Shown: piece by piece, positions 23,501 to 35,800 of the stretch
Position numbering within the stretch: the first letter of the stretch is position 1
Layout of the letters: each line of letters starts with the position of its first letter
NCBI RefSeq assembly: GCF_036785885.1
Contig: NC_092329.1
Span: 7,626,001 to 7,690,000, forward strand
DNA from: Coffea arabica
Lineage: Eukaryota; Streptophyta; Magnoliopsida; Gentianales; Rubiaceae
Direction of reading: 5' to 3'
DNA: 64,000 bases
Program-made: the position numbers and the translations under genes
The notes under the pieces: generated by a model
Databases searched by the model: none
What the model was told of the DNA's origin: nothing
Seen by the model: only the letters and a program-made list of their open reading frames with translations

Positions 23501-24706
23501 TAAGAAAAGCGGAGAAGGGGAATACAGGAAGTGTCATGAGTCTTCCCAAGCATAGTAGGAAGGTGTGCCTCTAGCTGTGTATCATGAAAATAAACGGTAG
23601 TATGCTAAGGTGTTCTCTCAAATATTTAATCAATTAGAAAGCTAGGAACCTTTAACTTTGAAGGTAAAAAGAGCAGGGAAGTGAGCACTAATAAAAAAAA
23701 AAAGGAAGCCTGCCAGTCTATATTTTTACAATGAAAGAGAAATCCATGACCCGTATCAGTTTTCCTATCCCTCGCTCTCCTTTTTTTTCTTTTTCGTCAA
23801 TTTTATCTATATCTCAAGAAAGACATGGAAAATTCAGTTCATGCTTCTGAATATCATTGATCAGCTCTTTGTATTCGTAGAAAATTCAGTCCAACTCTTT
23901 GTACCCACTTGTCTAACCTCCTTTCCTTGCTTAAGCAGGTCACTCATCATGAATATGAAGTCGAAACAGCAAATGGAAGAACAATTACAAAAAAAAGGAA
24001 AACCAAAAGTACTGTAATGTTTGCGGTATGTAATTTTGATTTCTGATCAGTATGCATTGTTGCAGGGGAACGATTCTTTATGTGTATATTTCTTGGTTAT
24101 GTGTAATTGTCTCTATTACTACAGGACCCAAGCAGACATAAAAAGCTAGAGACACCAAAAGCTGTTACACCTAGAGCTGTTACTAAGGTAATTAAACAAT
24201 GAACTAGGATAAATTTTCCTTCTCAGTGTCATCATGCTGGTTGTTTTAGCTTTTGATCTTTTGTGGAGTGTCATTCATGTCTCACCCAACAAGAAGTAGT
24301 ATTTTTGCCTATTTTTGATGAATGGGATGTACCAGACAAACAATAATTGTGCTCACGAAATTCTCTTACCTTGAAATGGTGTTACTCTTATTCATATCAT
24401 TTAGGATTAAGTTGTGATTACTAATAGATTAATGCAATGAAACAGAGCAATTGGTTAACCTGAGCAAGGTAAAGTAGAAACAAGGAGAAATTTAACTGTA
24501 TGGGATGAAGGTTGTCTCTGTGTACTACAAGATGCCTTGTGATTACGGTCACATATAATTTTATGTTATGTGCGCTGACATTTGTGATTGGAATTTCACG
24601 ATAGGGAACAAAGGGACAAGTTCATACAAAGTCATCTAATATAGGTGATCTGTTTTCAGAAGGATCTCTGAATCCTTATGCAGATGATCCCTATGCATTT
24701 GATTAG
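17514..24706 (+). CDS. ZYP1: Synaptonemal complex transverse filament protein ZYP1, with a premature stop in exon 3
   Basis: Exons: 17514-17673, 17774-17823, 18128-18335, 18422-18547, 18691-18789, 20196-20872, 20953-21201, 21295-21423, 21528-21596, 21672-21782, 22065-22172, 22280-22390, 22456-22542, 23280-23369, 23455-23562, 23939-24025, 24125-24187 and 24605-24706. All junctions are GT-AG and in phase. ZYP1 is a long coiled coil that bridges paired chromosome axes at meiotic prophase and shapes crossover number and spacing. Diagnostic parts: N-terminal [13 protein letters not shown], exon 3 [11 protein letters not shown], a heptad-rich Glu/Lys/Leu middle, [17 protein letters not shown] in exon 8, basic HHEYEVET...KKRKTK, and the conserved end [22 protein letters not shown] split here as [11 protein letters not shown] + [11 protein letters not shown]. 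In exon 3, codon 104 (18227-18229) is TAA, where the family has Glu before DEKLW. All downstream exons look intact. Confidence 0.92.
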
Positions 24707-26401
24707 AGGTATCCCCGTTTCATGTTAGTTCTATTTGAATTGCAGTACTTTAATTAATGTGCAGTTGACCTTTCCTGCATTGGGTTAATAGTTCATGTAC
24801 TCAGGTGCAAGATTTACTCCATAAACTAGACAATTATTTTTAATTTTTTTGCTACTGGAAATGGAATAGGACAGAGCTTTTGATTGTTAAACATTTTCCT
24901 TTTTATTAAGTATGAAGTGTTTGGGTCGACTGTGAAGAAGCCAGTGCAAAAAAAAAAAAAAAAAAAGGATTTGTCTACAAAAAAGGTTGCTTCTACCCAC
25001 TGATTATTTCTATAAGAGAGACAATATAATTTATTACATGCATTGTTTTCTATGTCCTGAGCTACATTAGACGAGGAAACTTTTTTAAACGTTTAGCTTG
25101 TTCAATATTGATCAGGTATAATGCTATGAGATCATTTTGGTAAATCTGCAGTCTGGGATGACTACTGAATGTTCAGTTGTTCTTGATGCTGCTAAGGAGC
25201 TGTTTCTCTTAGTTAAGTTGTTTGTAGTATCAAATCGCTGTTGCATCTGGATTTTGGCAGGAACTGTATCATGCAATAGAAGGCTTTGCAAATGGAGGAT
25301 GAAACTTATTAATTCTAGACATTTAAGCACACAAAAATTGTACATTGCAACTGTAATAATGTTCCTTCATTGATAAACAAGAATTAAACGTTTGCATGTG
25401 TCTGAAATGCGAAATTGCCTGTTTTCGTGGCTCCAGAACTCTTATCTGGAAGTTTGATTGTATATAGTGGAGGCATGTATCTGGACGAGTAGGCTGCTCA
25501 TTTTAGCCGCAACCTGCTGTTATACAGGGTCATTGTACAAATGGAAACTTGAGGTGAAAAGAAATCGTTGCAGGTGTCACAGCTTTATCTTTACCCAAAT
25601 TCGTTAGTTTCTCCAACCATGTTGCAACAATAACACGGAGCTCTTGTTAAAGATGTATGGCCAATATTGCATTCCCCTATGCATCTAGATTTTTTGTGGA
25701 AGAGGTTATGTGACGAATTACAAATATTCTTTCGAATTAAAATACTTCTAAGTTCTACGCCTACCAAAATTTTCTAATGTAGAAAGCGTACAACTATGGA
25801 AATTGACGTCCAACTTCGCTACAATTTAACAATTTCTCCAGAAGATGAAATATCCAATCATGAAATCAGATGCCAAAGAAATAAAGGAGGAATTGGTGGT
25901 AAAACTCTTGTTTAAGGCAGACCATTAGGATCGGAAACAGACGAGAATAAAACAAAACTAGAGGAGCAGGCTTTGATGAATAACTTGCAACATTATTCAT
26001 CTCCATAATAATCTAATCTTCTCCACTGTAGAGAAGCAAAAATGAGAAAAAAAAAGAAAAGAAAAGGAAAAGGAAAAGTTTCCAATTGAGAAACGCTGAA
26101 ATTAGTCAGGTAAAATCATCAACTGAGTGCAAAACTTGGTCTCCAAGAAACATGAGAACAAAGCCGAGATGAACGCTGGTTGTATTCTGAATGAATTATC
26201 CCACCGAAATCAGATCAAAACAAACAAAATCCCGTTATTTGTGATAACTATCAATTGAGATAGATATTCTACTTCAACTACAAGTAAACTCAAAGCTTCT
26301 ACTGAAATTCAATCAATACAGATTACTACCGCCTTCCTGTTTACAGAGTTCCAGAATCTAAAATCCATGACTGTTACAAACAATTAGACGCAGTCGATCG
26401 T
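24707..26401. other. ZYP1 3' region and intergenic DNA
   Basis: No gene is supported. It contains the ZYP1 3' UTR, poly-A tracts at about 24948-24966 and purine-rich DNA at 26040-26080. Short open frames near 25124-25373 exist on both strands and lack any domain. The right part is the 3' UTR of the minus-strand small gene that ends at 26402. Confidence 0.4.
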
Positions 26402-26861
26402 TTATGGCGGAGAATTATTTGCGAACTGATGGAGAAAATTGAAGGCGATCAACAAACACAGAGTCCAGAGAGAGAACAAGAGCGCGATCTGGAGACAAAG
26501 CTCGTAAAAGCTGCAGGTTCTCATCTTCTTATTCTTCACTCTGGCCTTTACCAGCTCTTTCTTCAGCTCCTCCACTTTTTCGTCATCCTGAAAATTTAAT
26601 TAAAACTCCTCATGCTTACATAATATTATTAAGTAGAGAACACTGTAATTACGTGAAACAAGCAGAGCACACACAGAAACGCACATTGGTGAGTGTGGTG
26701 GAACTGTGGGAGGAATGATGTCGTTTGAGAGAAGAGAGCAGCATGGCGGATTTGGCGCATCGAATTGCGACTTCTAATTTGATGTTTCGAGATTGATTCT
26801 CTCCTCCGATATCATTATTGATTTCCACCTCCTCCATAGATGTTCCAAGTTTCGTAGCCAT
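26402..26861 (-). CDS. Small coiled-coil protein with C-terminal membrane segment, unrecognised family
   Basis: Two exons on the minus strand: 26861-26685 and 26587-26402, joined in phase 0 (AAT|GTGCGT donor, TTTTCAG acceptor), giving about 120 residues. The N-terminal half is acidic then Ser/His-rich (SLKRHHSSHSS). A charged helix follows (DDEKVEELKKELVKARVKNK), then a hydrophobic segment, LQIALLFSLWTLCLLIAF (about residues 91-108), close to the C-terminus. The layout, a short coiled coil then a single C-terminal membrane helix, suggests a tail-anchored protein. I do not recognise the family and give no function. Supporting points: both exons open throughout, consensus splice sites, a short 98-bp intron. 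Confidence 0.6.
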
Positions 26862-28983
26862 CTCAGTCTCTCTGTTTCTGGTCTCTGGATTCTGCTAAAT
26901 CTTTTTGATTGATTTTCAAATTCAGCGAGGCAAGATAAGTACTGGCTCCAGACTGTGTAAAACTTGTTACTATTATACGAGTGCTGGATCCTTCAGCGGT
27001 TTTGACCTTTGATCACTACTTTAAGTCTCTAGTCAAAGCTCAATTGAATATAAAATGCTCACTCAACTCTATTTTTATTTTTGACCATGGCTTTTGAGGT
27101 GTACCGTGGACTTAGGTTTGTAAAGTCAATAGTAGGTTTCTTGAAGTTGACAAAAAAAAAAAAAACTCTATTTTTATTTTTGCCCAAAAACCCTTTTTTT
27201 TTTTGATAAAAAATGCTTAGTACATATCAAGCGCTCAAGTTTAATTGAATCAAAGTTTAGTTATTGGCTGGCTGCGTCAAAATTGTGCAAATGAGTTGAG
27301 TTGAACACTTTTTCCCCTAAGAAAAGCCTAAGAAATTGCATAATGATAACTAGAGTTACATCAACCTCCATTGGCTACAATTGGGATTTCTGTGCCACTA
27401 CTTGTTGCCAAATTCAGTGCTAATTCCATTTATCACATGAGAGTAGAAGAAATTTAAATAAATAATATATGATAAATTAAATAAACATGACATTTGATAT
27501 AAATATGGAAGTGACACTGAATTGCCACCGAAAAAGTGACATTGAAGATCCAATGTGCAATGTTTGAATTGCAGTTTTTCAAGAGTTTTTGTGAGAAAAT
27601 TACTATAGCACTTTTTAAGTATGCGATACATGTGAAGTAAAAAAAGTGATTGTAAAGTTTTGATAGTGAATATTTATTGAAATCTCTCTTATCTTTTAAT
27701 TGTTTGTTTTTGTTTTTGGAAAACATACGGGATAAATTGTTGAAACAATCTCTTATATCTGCAACGGGTGGCAATAAAAACAAGGAGAATAGTTTATACA
27801 AAAAAAAAAAGGCAGAATGGTCTTTATGATAATTTATGATTTAGTAATACTACTTCACTTGGTATTCAAAGCCATTTACAAATTTTAGACTCAATAGTTA
27901 AAAACATAAAACACGCTAATATTCCTTGATAATTGTAGGCCATGTTTAGATGTGTCAATAGATCAGATCTTATTCAGATCCAATCCAAATCCAATGTATT
28001 TGAGTAGGGCTTTGATTTAATTTTTCAAATTTAGGCTCTACTTAGACCCAAACTCTGTAAAAGAATTACGAATCTGAATAGGGTTTGATTTTCTATGATC
28101 CATATCTAAATCCAAACTCATACTCGATCCTATTCATCCGCATGTATATATAATTAAATGATATATATTAATAAATTTATAAAATATTCTAATTTTCTAT
28201 GGTTATTAGATCGAATACAGTAAAATTTCATGATTTTTTTTCTTTTTTCAACCTAATTCTAGTTGTTATTGTAATTAGTACAAACTTTTTTAGAAAAAGG
28301 GGAAAAAGGTAAAGGCAAATAAATGAAAGATTTGATGTAGATACAGTTGAAATTTTAAAAATAAATAAAAGCAGTCTGTAGTAGTTATTTTTTTGAGTTC
28401 ATAATATCGCATTCAACTTCTTGAATATTAATTTTATTATTTGAAAAAAAATTGGATGGTGTTTATATTTTTATTGAAATCTATATATTTTTAATATATT
28501 TTTATTTTAGTGTGTTTACAAAAATACAAATGATATTCATTGGATACCCAAATTCAGGAGGGTCTGGATTTGGATTTATTTTTTCAGATCTATAAAGGTT
28601 TGAATTTGGGTCTATGCCTAATTAAATTTAATGGGTTTGTATCTGGATCAAAGGGATCCAACCCAGACTATAGCCATTATATATGCCTAGCCATGTTACG
28701 TCTTGTCCAAAATAGTGATCAAAGATTAACGGAAGAGGGGGCAGGAAGCAACCGTTCCTGACAGTTCACGGCCAAGATTTGATTCAAAAAAATTATACGG
28801 TCCAAATTTCACTTTGTACTTCGTTTTTAACAATATGTGTGGGACGAACAAAATTTTGTTCTAGAATTACACGTTGTTGAAAATAAGTTACACCATGTGC
28901 AAACAGAGTTACGCCATGTGTAAAATGCACATAATCTTCAGAAACGGTTGCCCCTGGTCCAAGATTAACATAAATTACTTACA
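26862..28983. other. AT-rich intergenic region
   Basis: No gene is supported. A short direct repeat CTCTATTTTTATTTTTG occurs at about 27078 and 27167. About 27940-28690 has dense GATCC/AAATCC phrases at both ends (CAGATCCAATCCAAATCC; GGATCAAAGGGATCC), like a decayed inverted-repeat element. Minus-strand frames at 27398-27801 are low-complexity and have no domain. Confidence 0.4.
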
Positions 28984-28991
28984 TGGGCCTC

Positions 28992-29190
28992 TTTTTTTTT
29001 TTTTTTTGGGGACGGAGGGGGTATCCGGGCCATCGGGTAAACCGGACTCGACTAATCCTCCGGCCCGAAAGGAGAGGCCCCTTCCCCTCGGGCACGTTAC
29101 TCTGGGACTCGATCCCTGATGGGGGAGATGGACAACGGTCGCTGAGAAGCTTCCGTGACCAAACGAGCTGCCCAGGTAGGGCTCTTGCAC
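28992..29190 (-). mobile_element. tRNA-derived SINE, minus orientation
   Basis: On the minus strand this is a GC-rich body of about 185 bp followed by a 15-A tail (plus-strand T run 28992-29006). It contains a pol III B box, GGGATCGAGTCCC (plus 29104-29116), matching GGTTCGANTCC, and an A-box-like region near 29160-29180. Flanks share CATGGGCCTC (28982-28991) and CACGGGCCTC (about 29188-29197), a likely target duplication with one mismatch. Confidence 0.75.
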
Positions 29191-29888
29191 GGGCCTCATT
29201 TAATAGCATTTTGTAGGAACTTTGATTTTTATGTATAAAAAATGAGAAGATATTACTCAGAAAAATTAGTTTTGGTTTTGAAATAGAAAAAGTTGTAACC
29301 AAAAATTCGGATTTCGTTTTGCTCTCGTATTATAATTACATTCAACTGAAACCCCAATCTTTCAGCTAATAGCAATAAGGCCCCACTTTCCTAGACCGGG
29401 GGCAAAAAAAAAAACACTGTACTAGAAATTTGCAGAAATGCCCTTCACTGGTTCATCGACTTTTCTAACTTCCAGTCAATCTACATGTCAAACATTTGTC
29501 AACAAAAATGCAGCGTCAGACAGCACCCAACCTCTATGGCCGCCCTGTCTTCCCCACCGCTTCTCCCCCTTTCCCCTCTACTCCATACCAAAATCCCGCA
29601 AGAAAATGAAAACCGTCTCACAAGAAAACAAGGGACAATGGCTCTTTACTTTTCACTTGGGATAAGCATTGATTATAGGAAAAAAAACAAATGGTGTGAA
29701 CACACGAATCACCCTTCCCACCTTTATTCATTATCCATGTAGAAAGAGTATAAGATTCCAGCCCAATTCTGCTGATATTGCAGTTCAGTTCACTTGTTTT
29801 CATGCCTATTCATCCAAATTGTAAGAATCTTTTGTGGGTTTTAATAGCAAACAAGGAGGGTCACTAAAAGATCAGCAAGAAATTGATC
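29191..29888. promoter_or_regulatory. Upstream region and probable promoter of the CCR4-type gene
   Basis: Intergenic sequence before the CCR4 ATG. A weak TATA-like TATAAG is at 29749-29754, 135 bp upstream of the start codon. Plus-strand frames at 29438-29742 have no known domain and are probably leader sequence. Confidence 0.35.
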
Positions 29889-32800
29889 ATGGGGTTGGAG
29901 TGGGAAGTGCAAGTCCGGTTCCCGTCGGACACACCTGTCGCCGGCATTGAGCTGAATCCATGGGTCCGTGTCAATTACAAAGGCTCTTACGTGTCCCCTC
30001 CCAACTATGCCCTCCAGTTTGCTTGGTTTGTTCTCTTTATTTTGTTCTTCTTAGTTTATGCTGCTTTTAGTCTTTTTTTTTTCCTTTGGTTGCTGGAAGA
30101 TTTTATGAATGCTGTGACAACTCTTGTCAATCAATTTTGAGCTTTATCTAATGGCCAATTGGTCATGTGTACTAATTATGCTAAGTTATATTAAATTAAT
30201 CATGACTCTTGAGCTTTACCCAATCCTCAAATCATCATAAGCAAATTGTCCATTTTCCATGATTTTATGTGTGTCAGAATTGTGATATGCTGCGAGAAGG
30301 GAGGTAGTCAATTGGGGAGTTTTTGGTTGGATGATGGGTGGATAAGATGATCACTGCCTAGTGTTAGAGTTCATAATAATCCAAGTTTTAGTCTTCAAGG
30401 CTATTTTGGGACTTTAATTGCAAAAGATGCTCTGTATTATATCCCTGTACACTAGGGATTGTGGTCTTAAATGTGCCAAGTATAGTTTCTCAGGTGCCGG
30501 ATTTTGTCAAAGTCCAGCAGAAATGGCGTAATATAGCATTTTCTGCCATTAATTTAGACAAGTAATGAGAAGTGCATTTAATGAGGAGCAGAATAGGACA
30601 ACTTGCAAACATGAAGAAATTTGGCTCAGTGACATGTTGAATATTGGCCTATGGGAGAGATATCGACTTCCATATGTCACCAGAGCATCCAAAGAGTATG
30701 CAGAATTGAATGATTTCCAATAGTGACAATTCAAGAGGGCAAATTGCCTATATCAGGAACTATAGATCTCACCAAGAGCTGTTAGCAATTGTGTTTTCTT
30801 GCATCATGAGTGGGCTATAGTTCCCAAGCAAGAGCTATTATATTTTCTCCATCACCAGGAATCTATTGGAACCTTTATTGCCAATAGAGACTATCCATCT
30901 TTAGCAGTGGAAAGTGCAAAAACTTCACCTTTTGAGAGTCCTCCTGATGAGCAGCTCAAATTGGCCGCGCCAAAGGTGCCCTGTTTGATACAGCAGTTAG
31001 ACATAACACCAAAGAACCTTTCTTTATAGTCTTTCACAGGCTTAACCGAGGGCTTAGGTGTTTTGGGCAATGGCAGACCAGATAAAAGCACATGGAAACA
31101 TTGTCTGCTTAGTGTCACGTATTTGGTTCAAATATTCTTTCTAGGTGTCTTGTCATCCTTTTTTCAAAGCATCAGTTAATTGCTTTCATAAAATTGGTTC
31201 ATGATGTGTCGATGATTATGCTGATTACTTTGGCTCTTTGTTGCCAGCCATGAACTTTTGAAAAGCACCTGCTTTGCTCCCCTAGCCCCCCCAACCCAAA
31301 AAAAAAAAGGAAAAAAAGCTCCTTATATATGTCCTGAAATTTCTTTGAATAAGAATGCTGCCTGAACATTGCAAGACATGAAGTTCTGTTGCTCGTGGAA
31401 ACTGATCATAAGTGACACAAGCTACCACTTCTCAGAAGTTCTTGAATATGACATTAGGATGGTAGAATCTAGAAGAAGTATATATAATAGGACCCATTTG
31501 GAGTTGTTTTTCTGCAAATAATTACAAAAGTCTCAAAAGCATTTTGAAAGTTAAGTGACGAATCTATGTTTTTTTTATGAATGATTTGGTAAATTGACTA
31601 AAAGAGAATACATAAATAAGAAGGCTTAGCACTTAAAAGATGTGTTTCATTGTGCAGATTTACAGTTATTGGATTTTTTTGCATTGAAAGTATGGGTAAA
31701 TAAGACTTAATTTGAATATGAAAACATGTCTTAGTGGTAATCTCTTCTACCTTTTTCCTGCCAAAGAGATTGATATTATTTGGTGGAGACAATTGTAGAG
31801 TACCCTTGTAGAGTTATATTTATTGTGCTTTTCACATGTTAAAAACCTAAAAAATTCTAGGATTTTACTTTTCCTTATTTTGTCCACATTCTTTTGTTGG
31901 TTAAATTTCTTGCTTGTTTCTTTTATCGCCAGAAGATTGATTGCTCAAAAGTTGTCCATCAGGTTTGTTTCTTCATCTCATGTTCATTCTTGCCCCTTTA
32001 TACTCGTAATTTTGTTGTTTCCTTTTGGTTTGGCATTCCAGGTTGCTGGCAGAACCCCCCTGAAAACTAACATTTGTAAATTATTCTATAGGTACAGAGA
32101 GCTTTCTACTTTGCCTAAATGTGTCGAGGTTGGCAGTTCTTTCTTATACTGGCTTTATACTTATGAGCATTCCCGAAACCAAAAAAAAAAAAAATGTATA
32201 TATATATATATCTTGTTGATGTAAAATTTGTTTCATTGAATTGCAGGACTATGTAGCTTTCCAAGATCATGCTTCTAGAGATAGTAGTATGACTGTATAT
32301 GGTGGTGGATTGAATCAAGAAAAGCATGGTTTGCTGAACTCTGAGGATTTAAAAATTGTCAAGGGAGAGGGGAAAACTTGGATTCAAGTAGGTTCTTCAA
32401 GAACCTATACACCTTCAGAGGACGATATTGACTCCAGCCTAAGGCTGGTCTCTGTTGCCATAGATGACATGGGCATCAAAATGTCGATTAATGTCTTTGT
32501 TACCACTCCTGTCATTAGATTACCTCGTCCATATCCTCGCCATATGATCATATTTTGCTCCCTCAGAAAATTTAGAAATCCCAAGTGTATTGCCACACCT
32601 TTCAAAGAAGAAAGTTTCAGGGTATTATCTTATAATATCCTAGCTGACCTATATACCGTAAGTGGTGCATATACTCACTGCCCTAACTGGGCACTTACAT
32701 GGGAATATCGTCGGCGTAATTTGCTCAATGAGATCCTTTCTTATGATGCCGATATCCTTTGTCTTCAGGAGGTAATTCTTGCTTCTCTCTCTGTGCATAT

Positions 32801-35800
32801 TGAATTTGGATAAGGAAATTTCTGATCTTCTTCTTAACATTTTTCTCTTTGCTACTTTTCTTGTGGATCAAGCAGGTGCAGAGTGATCATTTTAAGAATT
32901 TCTTTGAACCTGAATTTGCAAAATTGGGTTATTCAGCTATTTATAAGAGGAAAACCAAGGAGGTGTGCTTCCACAAATACTTACTTCTGAAAATGGATGA
33001 ATTCCTTTTCTTTGGAAAATATAGCTCTTAAAATCTGCAAAGTGGTAGGATTATCTAAAGCTAGCATGAAGTCTCTACTTAGTCCCTTCAACCATGTATA
33101 TCAACTCACCTGAAAAAATCTAATATCTGACAAGTTTTCTAGATCAAAGACCGAATGCCTCTTTTGTGCATCTTTTCCATTTAAATAGAAAAACTCTGTA
33201 CCTTCTCTCCTCCGTCAGAATATCTACCTCCCTAATGTATTAATTACATATATGCTAATATACATCTAATATAGTAGACCATGAGTGCAATTAGTAGACT
33301 AGATCCCATAAGCAGCTGTTCTTGTCTTTTGCTAGCAGATCAGATCTCATAATCAGTTGCTGCCCATGACTTCCATAAGCAGCTGTTCTTGACTTTTACT
33401 TTTGCTAGCAGGCTGTCCTTGACTTCCATAAGCAGCTGTTCTTGACTTTTGCATTTAGTAGACCAGATCCCAACTACTGCCCTTGATATCCCCCCTCAAA
33501 TTGATGCTGGTGGATCAAAAAGCATCAATTTGTCAACCAGAAAATTGTGTCTATGACGGGAGAGAGCTTTAGTAAATATATCAGCAGTTTGGAGATCAGT
33601 GGTAATATGAGGAAGAGAAATAACATGATCATCATATGCTTCACGGATAGAGTGACAATCAACTTCAATATGTTTTGTACGCTCATGGAATACAGGATTA
33701 GCAGCAATGTGAATAGCGCTAGTATTATCGGCATGAAGGGGAGTAGGTGCAAGTTGGGGAAACCCAAGCTCACCTAAGAGGCCTCGAAGCCAAATGATCT
33801 CAGAACATCCAGAGGACATAGCACGATACTCTGACTCAGTAGAGGATTTAGACACCCTATCTTGCTTTTTGCTTTTCCAAGAAATAAGAGAATTTCCAAG
33901 AAACATGCACCAACCAGTAATTGATCGTCTAGTATCTGAACACCCTGCCCAGTCAGCGTCGCTATAGGCTACCAAATGAATAGGAGAATTTTTGGAGAAG
34001 AAAAGACCACGAGAGGAAGTGCCTAGTAAATAGCGAATAATGCGACGAACAGCAGCTAGATGGAGATGCCTAGGCGTCTGCATAAATTGACTAACTTGTT
34101 GAACAGCAAATGAAATATCAGGCCGAGTAATAGTTAAATAGTTAAGACTTCCCACCAATTGCCGATAGAGAGAGGGATCTGAGAGAAAATCACCCTCATC
34201 ACGGCGATATTTAACATTTACTTCCAAGGGAGTATCAACAGACCGACCATCTTGAAGACCTGCCAAAGCAATTAATTCCTGGATGTATTTATGTTGATGT
34301 AAGAAAATACCAACTGAGGTAGAGTGCACTTCTAGGCCCAAAAAATATTGTAGAGGACCTAAATCTTTCATATGAAAAGAACGTTGAAGATGCTCTTGAA
34401 GTTGAGAGATTAATGCAGAGTCATTTCCTGTGATAACAATATCATCAACATAAACCAGAAGTAAAACCAGTCCCTTATCAGTCTTGCGAAGAAACAAAGA
34501 GGAGTCATACTGGCTCTGAACAAATGAGAAGCTAATAAGGGTAGAACGGAACTTATCAAACCAAGCCCGTGGAGCTTGTTTTAAGCCATAGAGTGAACGT
34601 TTTAGCTTACAAACATCAGAAGAAGATGTAAAAAATAACCCTGATGGTGGAGTCATATAAATATCTTCTTGAAGATCGCCATGTAAAAAGGCATTCTTTA
34701 CATCCATCTGTCGCAATGACCAGCCTGTAGAAGCAGCAATAGCTAGAACAAGTCTAACTGTTGTCATCTTTGCCACAGGAGCAAAGGTCTCCTCATAATG
34801 TACTCCATACTTTTGCCGATTACCAAGAGCTACTAATCGTGCCTTATACCTTTCAAGTGAGCCATCAGATCTCAATTTAACAGAAAATACCCATTTACAA
34901 CCAATGGGTTTAACACCATCGGGACAAGGAACAAGATCCCAAGTATGATTCTCCTGAAGAGCTTGAAGTTCCTCATTCATAGCTTTCACCCAACATGCTT
35001 GTTTAGCTGCCTGTAAATAGGATGTAGGAACTGTAGTGTCAGTTATAGTGGCAGAAAAACCATACCGATCAGGCGGACGACTAAGACGTAGGGACCTTCG
35101 AAGAGTGGTTGGAGCAAGGACTGGATTAGTGTCAAGAAGAGGTTGTGATGAAGAAGCCTGTCGTCTCTGATAAACAATCCCAGGTTTAAATCGATCAACT
35201 GGTGGAGCAATATCATCAAAGTTAGGAAGAACAACACCTTCAGACGAGGAACCATGGTATGGAAAGTAGTGCTCATTTTCAAAGAAAATCACATTTCTAG
35301 AAATGTGTAGATGATTAGCAATAGCATCATAACACAAAAATCCTTTATGAGTTGTACTATAACCCATGAAAGCACATTTTACAGATTGAGCTGTAAGTTT
35401 GTGACGCTCATGAGGAGGTAAGTGAACAAAGCAAACACATCCGAATGTGTGTAGATTGCCATAATCAGGATGTACACCAAAAAGACGATAATAAGGAGAA
35501 TCAAAATTCAATTGTTGAGAAGGTAGACGATTGATTAAATAAACTGCAGTGGATAAAGCTTCCACCCAAAATTTAGATGGAACCGAAGACTGCAAGAGTA
35601 AGGTTCGTACCATATCCAACAAATGGCGATGCTTACGTTCAGCCACCCCATTCTGTTGAGGGGTATAAGGACATGATCGTTGAGATAAAATACCTCTCTG
35701 TTGCAAAAATGCTTGAAAGGCATGTGACATATATTCCCCGCCATTGTCAGAGTGTAAAACTTTAATGCAAGTAGAAAATTGTGTTTCTACATAAGCTACA

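Noticed and set aside
25124..25373. Overlapping frames on both strands downstream of ZYP1
   Set aside because: No domain, opposite-strand overlap, and a position in the 3' region of ZYP1.
27940..28690. Possible inverted-repeat element with GATCC-rich ends
   Set aside because: End similarity is loose and no target duplication was found; left as intergenic.
28975..29302. Open frames on both strands in the GC-rich segment
   Set aside because: They read through a SINE body and its poly-T tail; the GC-rich SINE explains the lack of stops.
30799..31029. 76-codon plus-strand frame between CCR4 exons
   Set aside because: No similarity to CCR4 and no fitting splice phase; exons 2 and 3 at 30494 and 31933 join without it.
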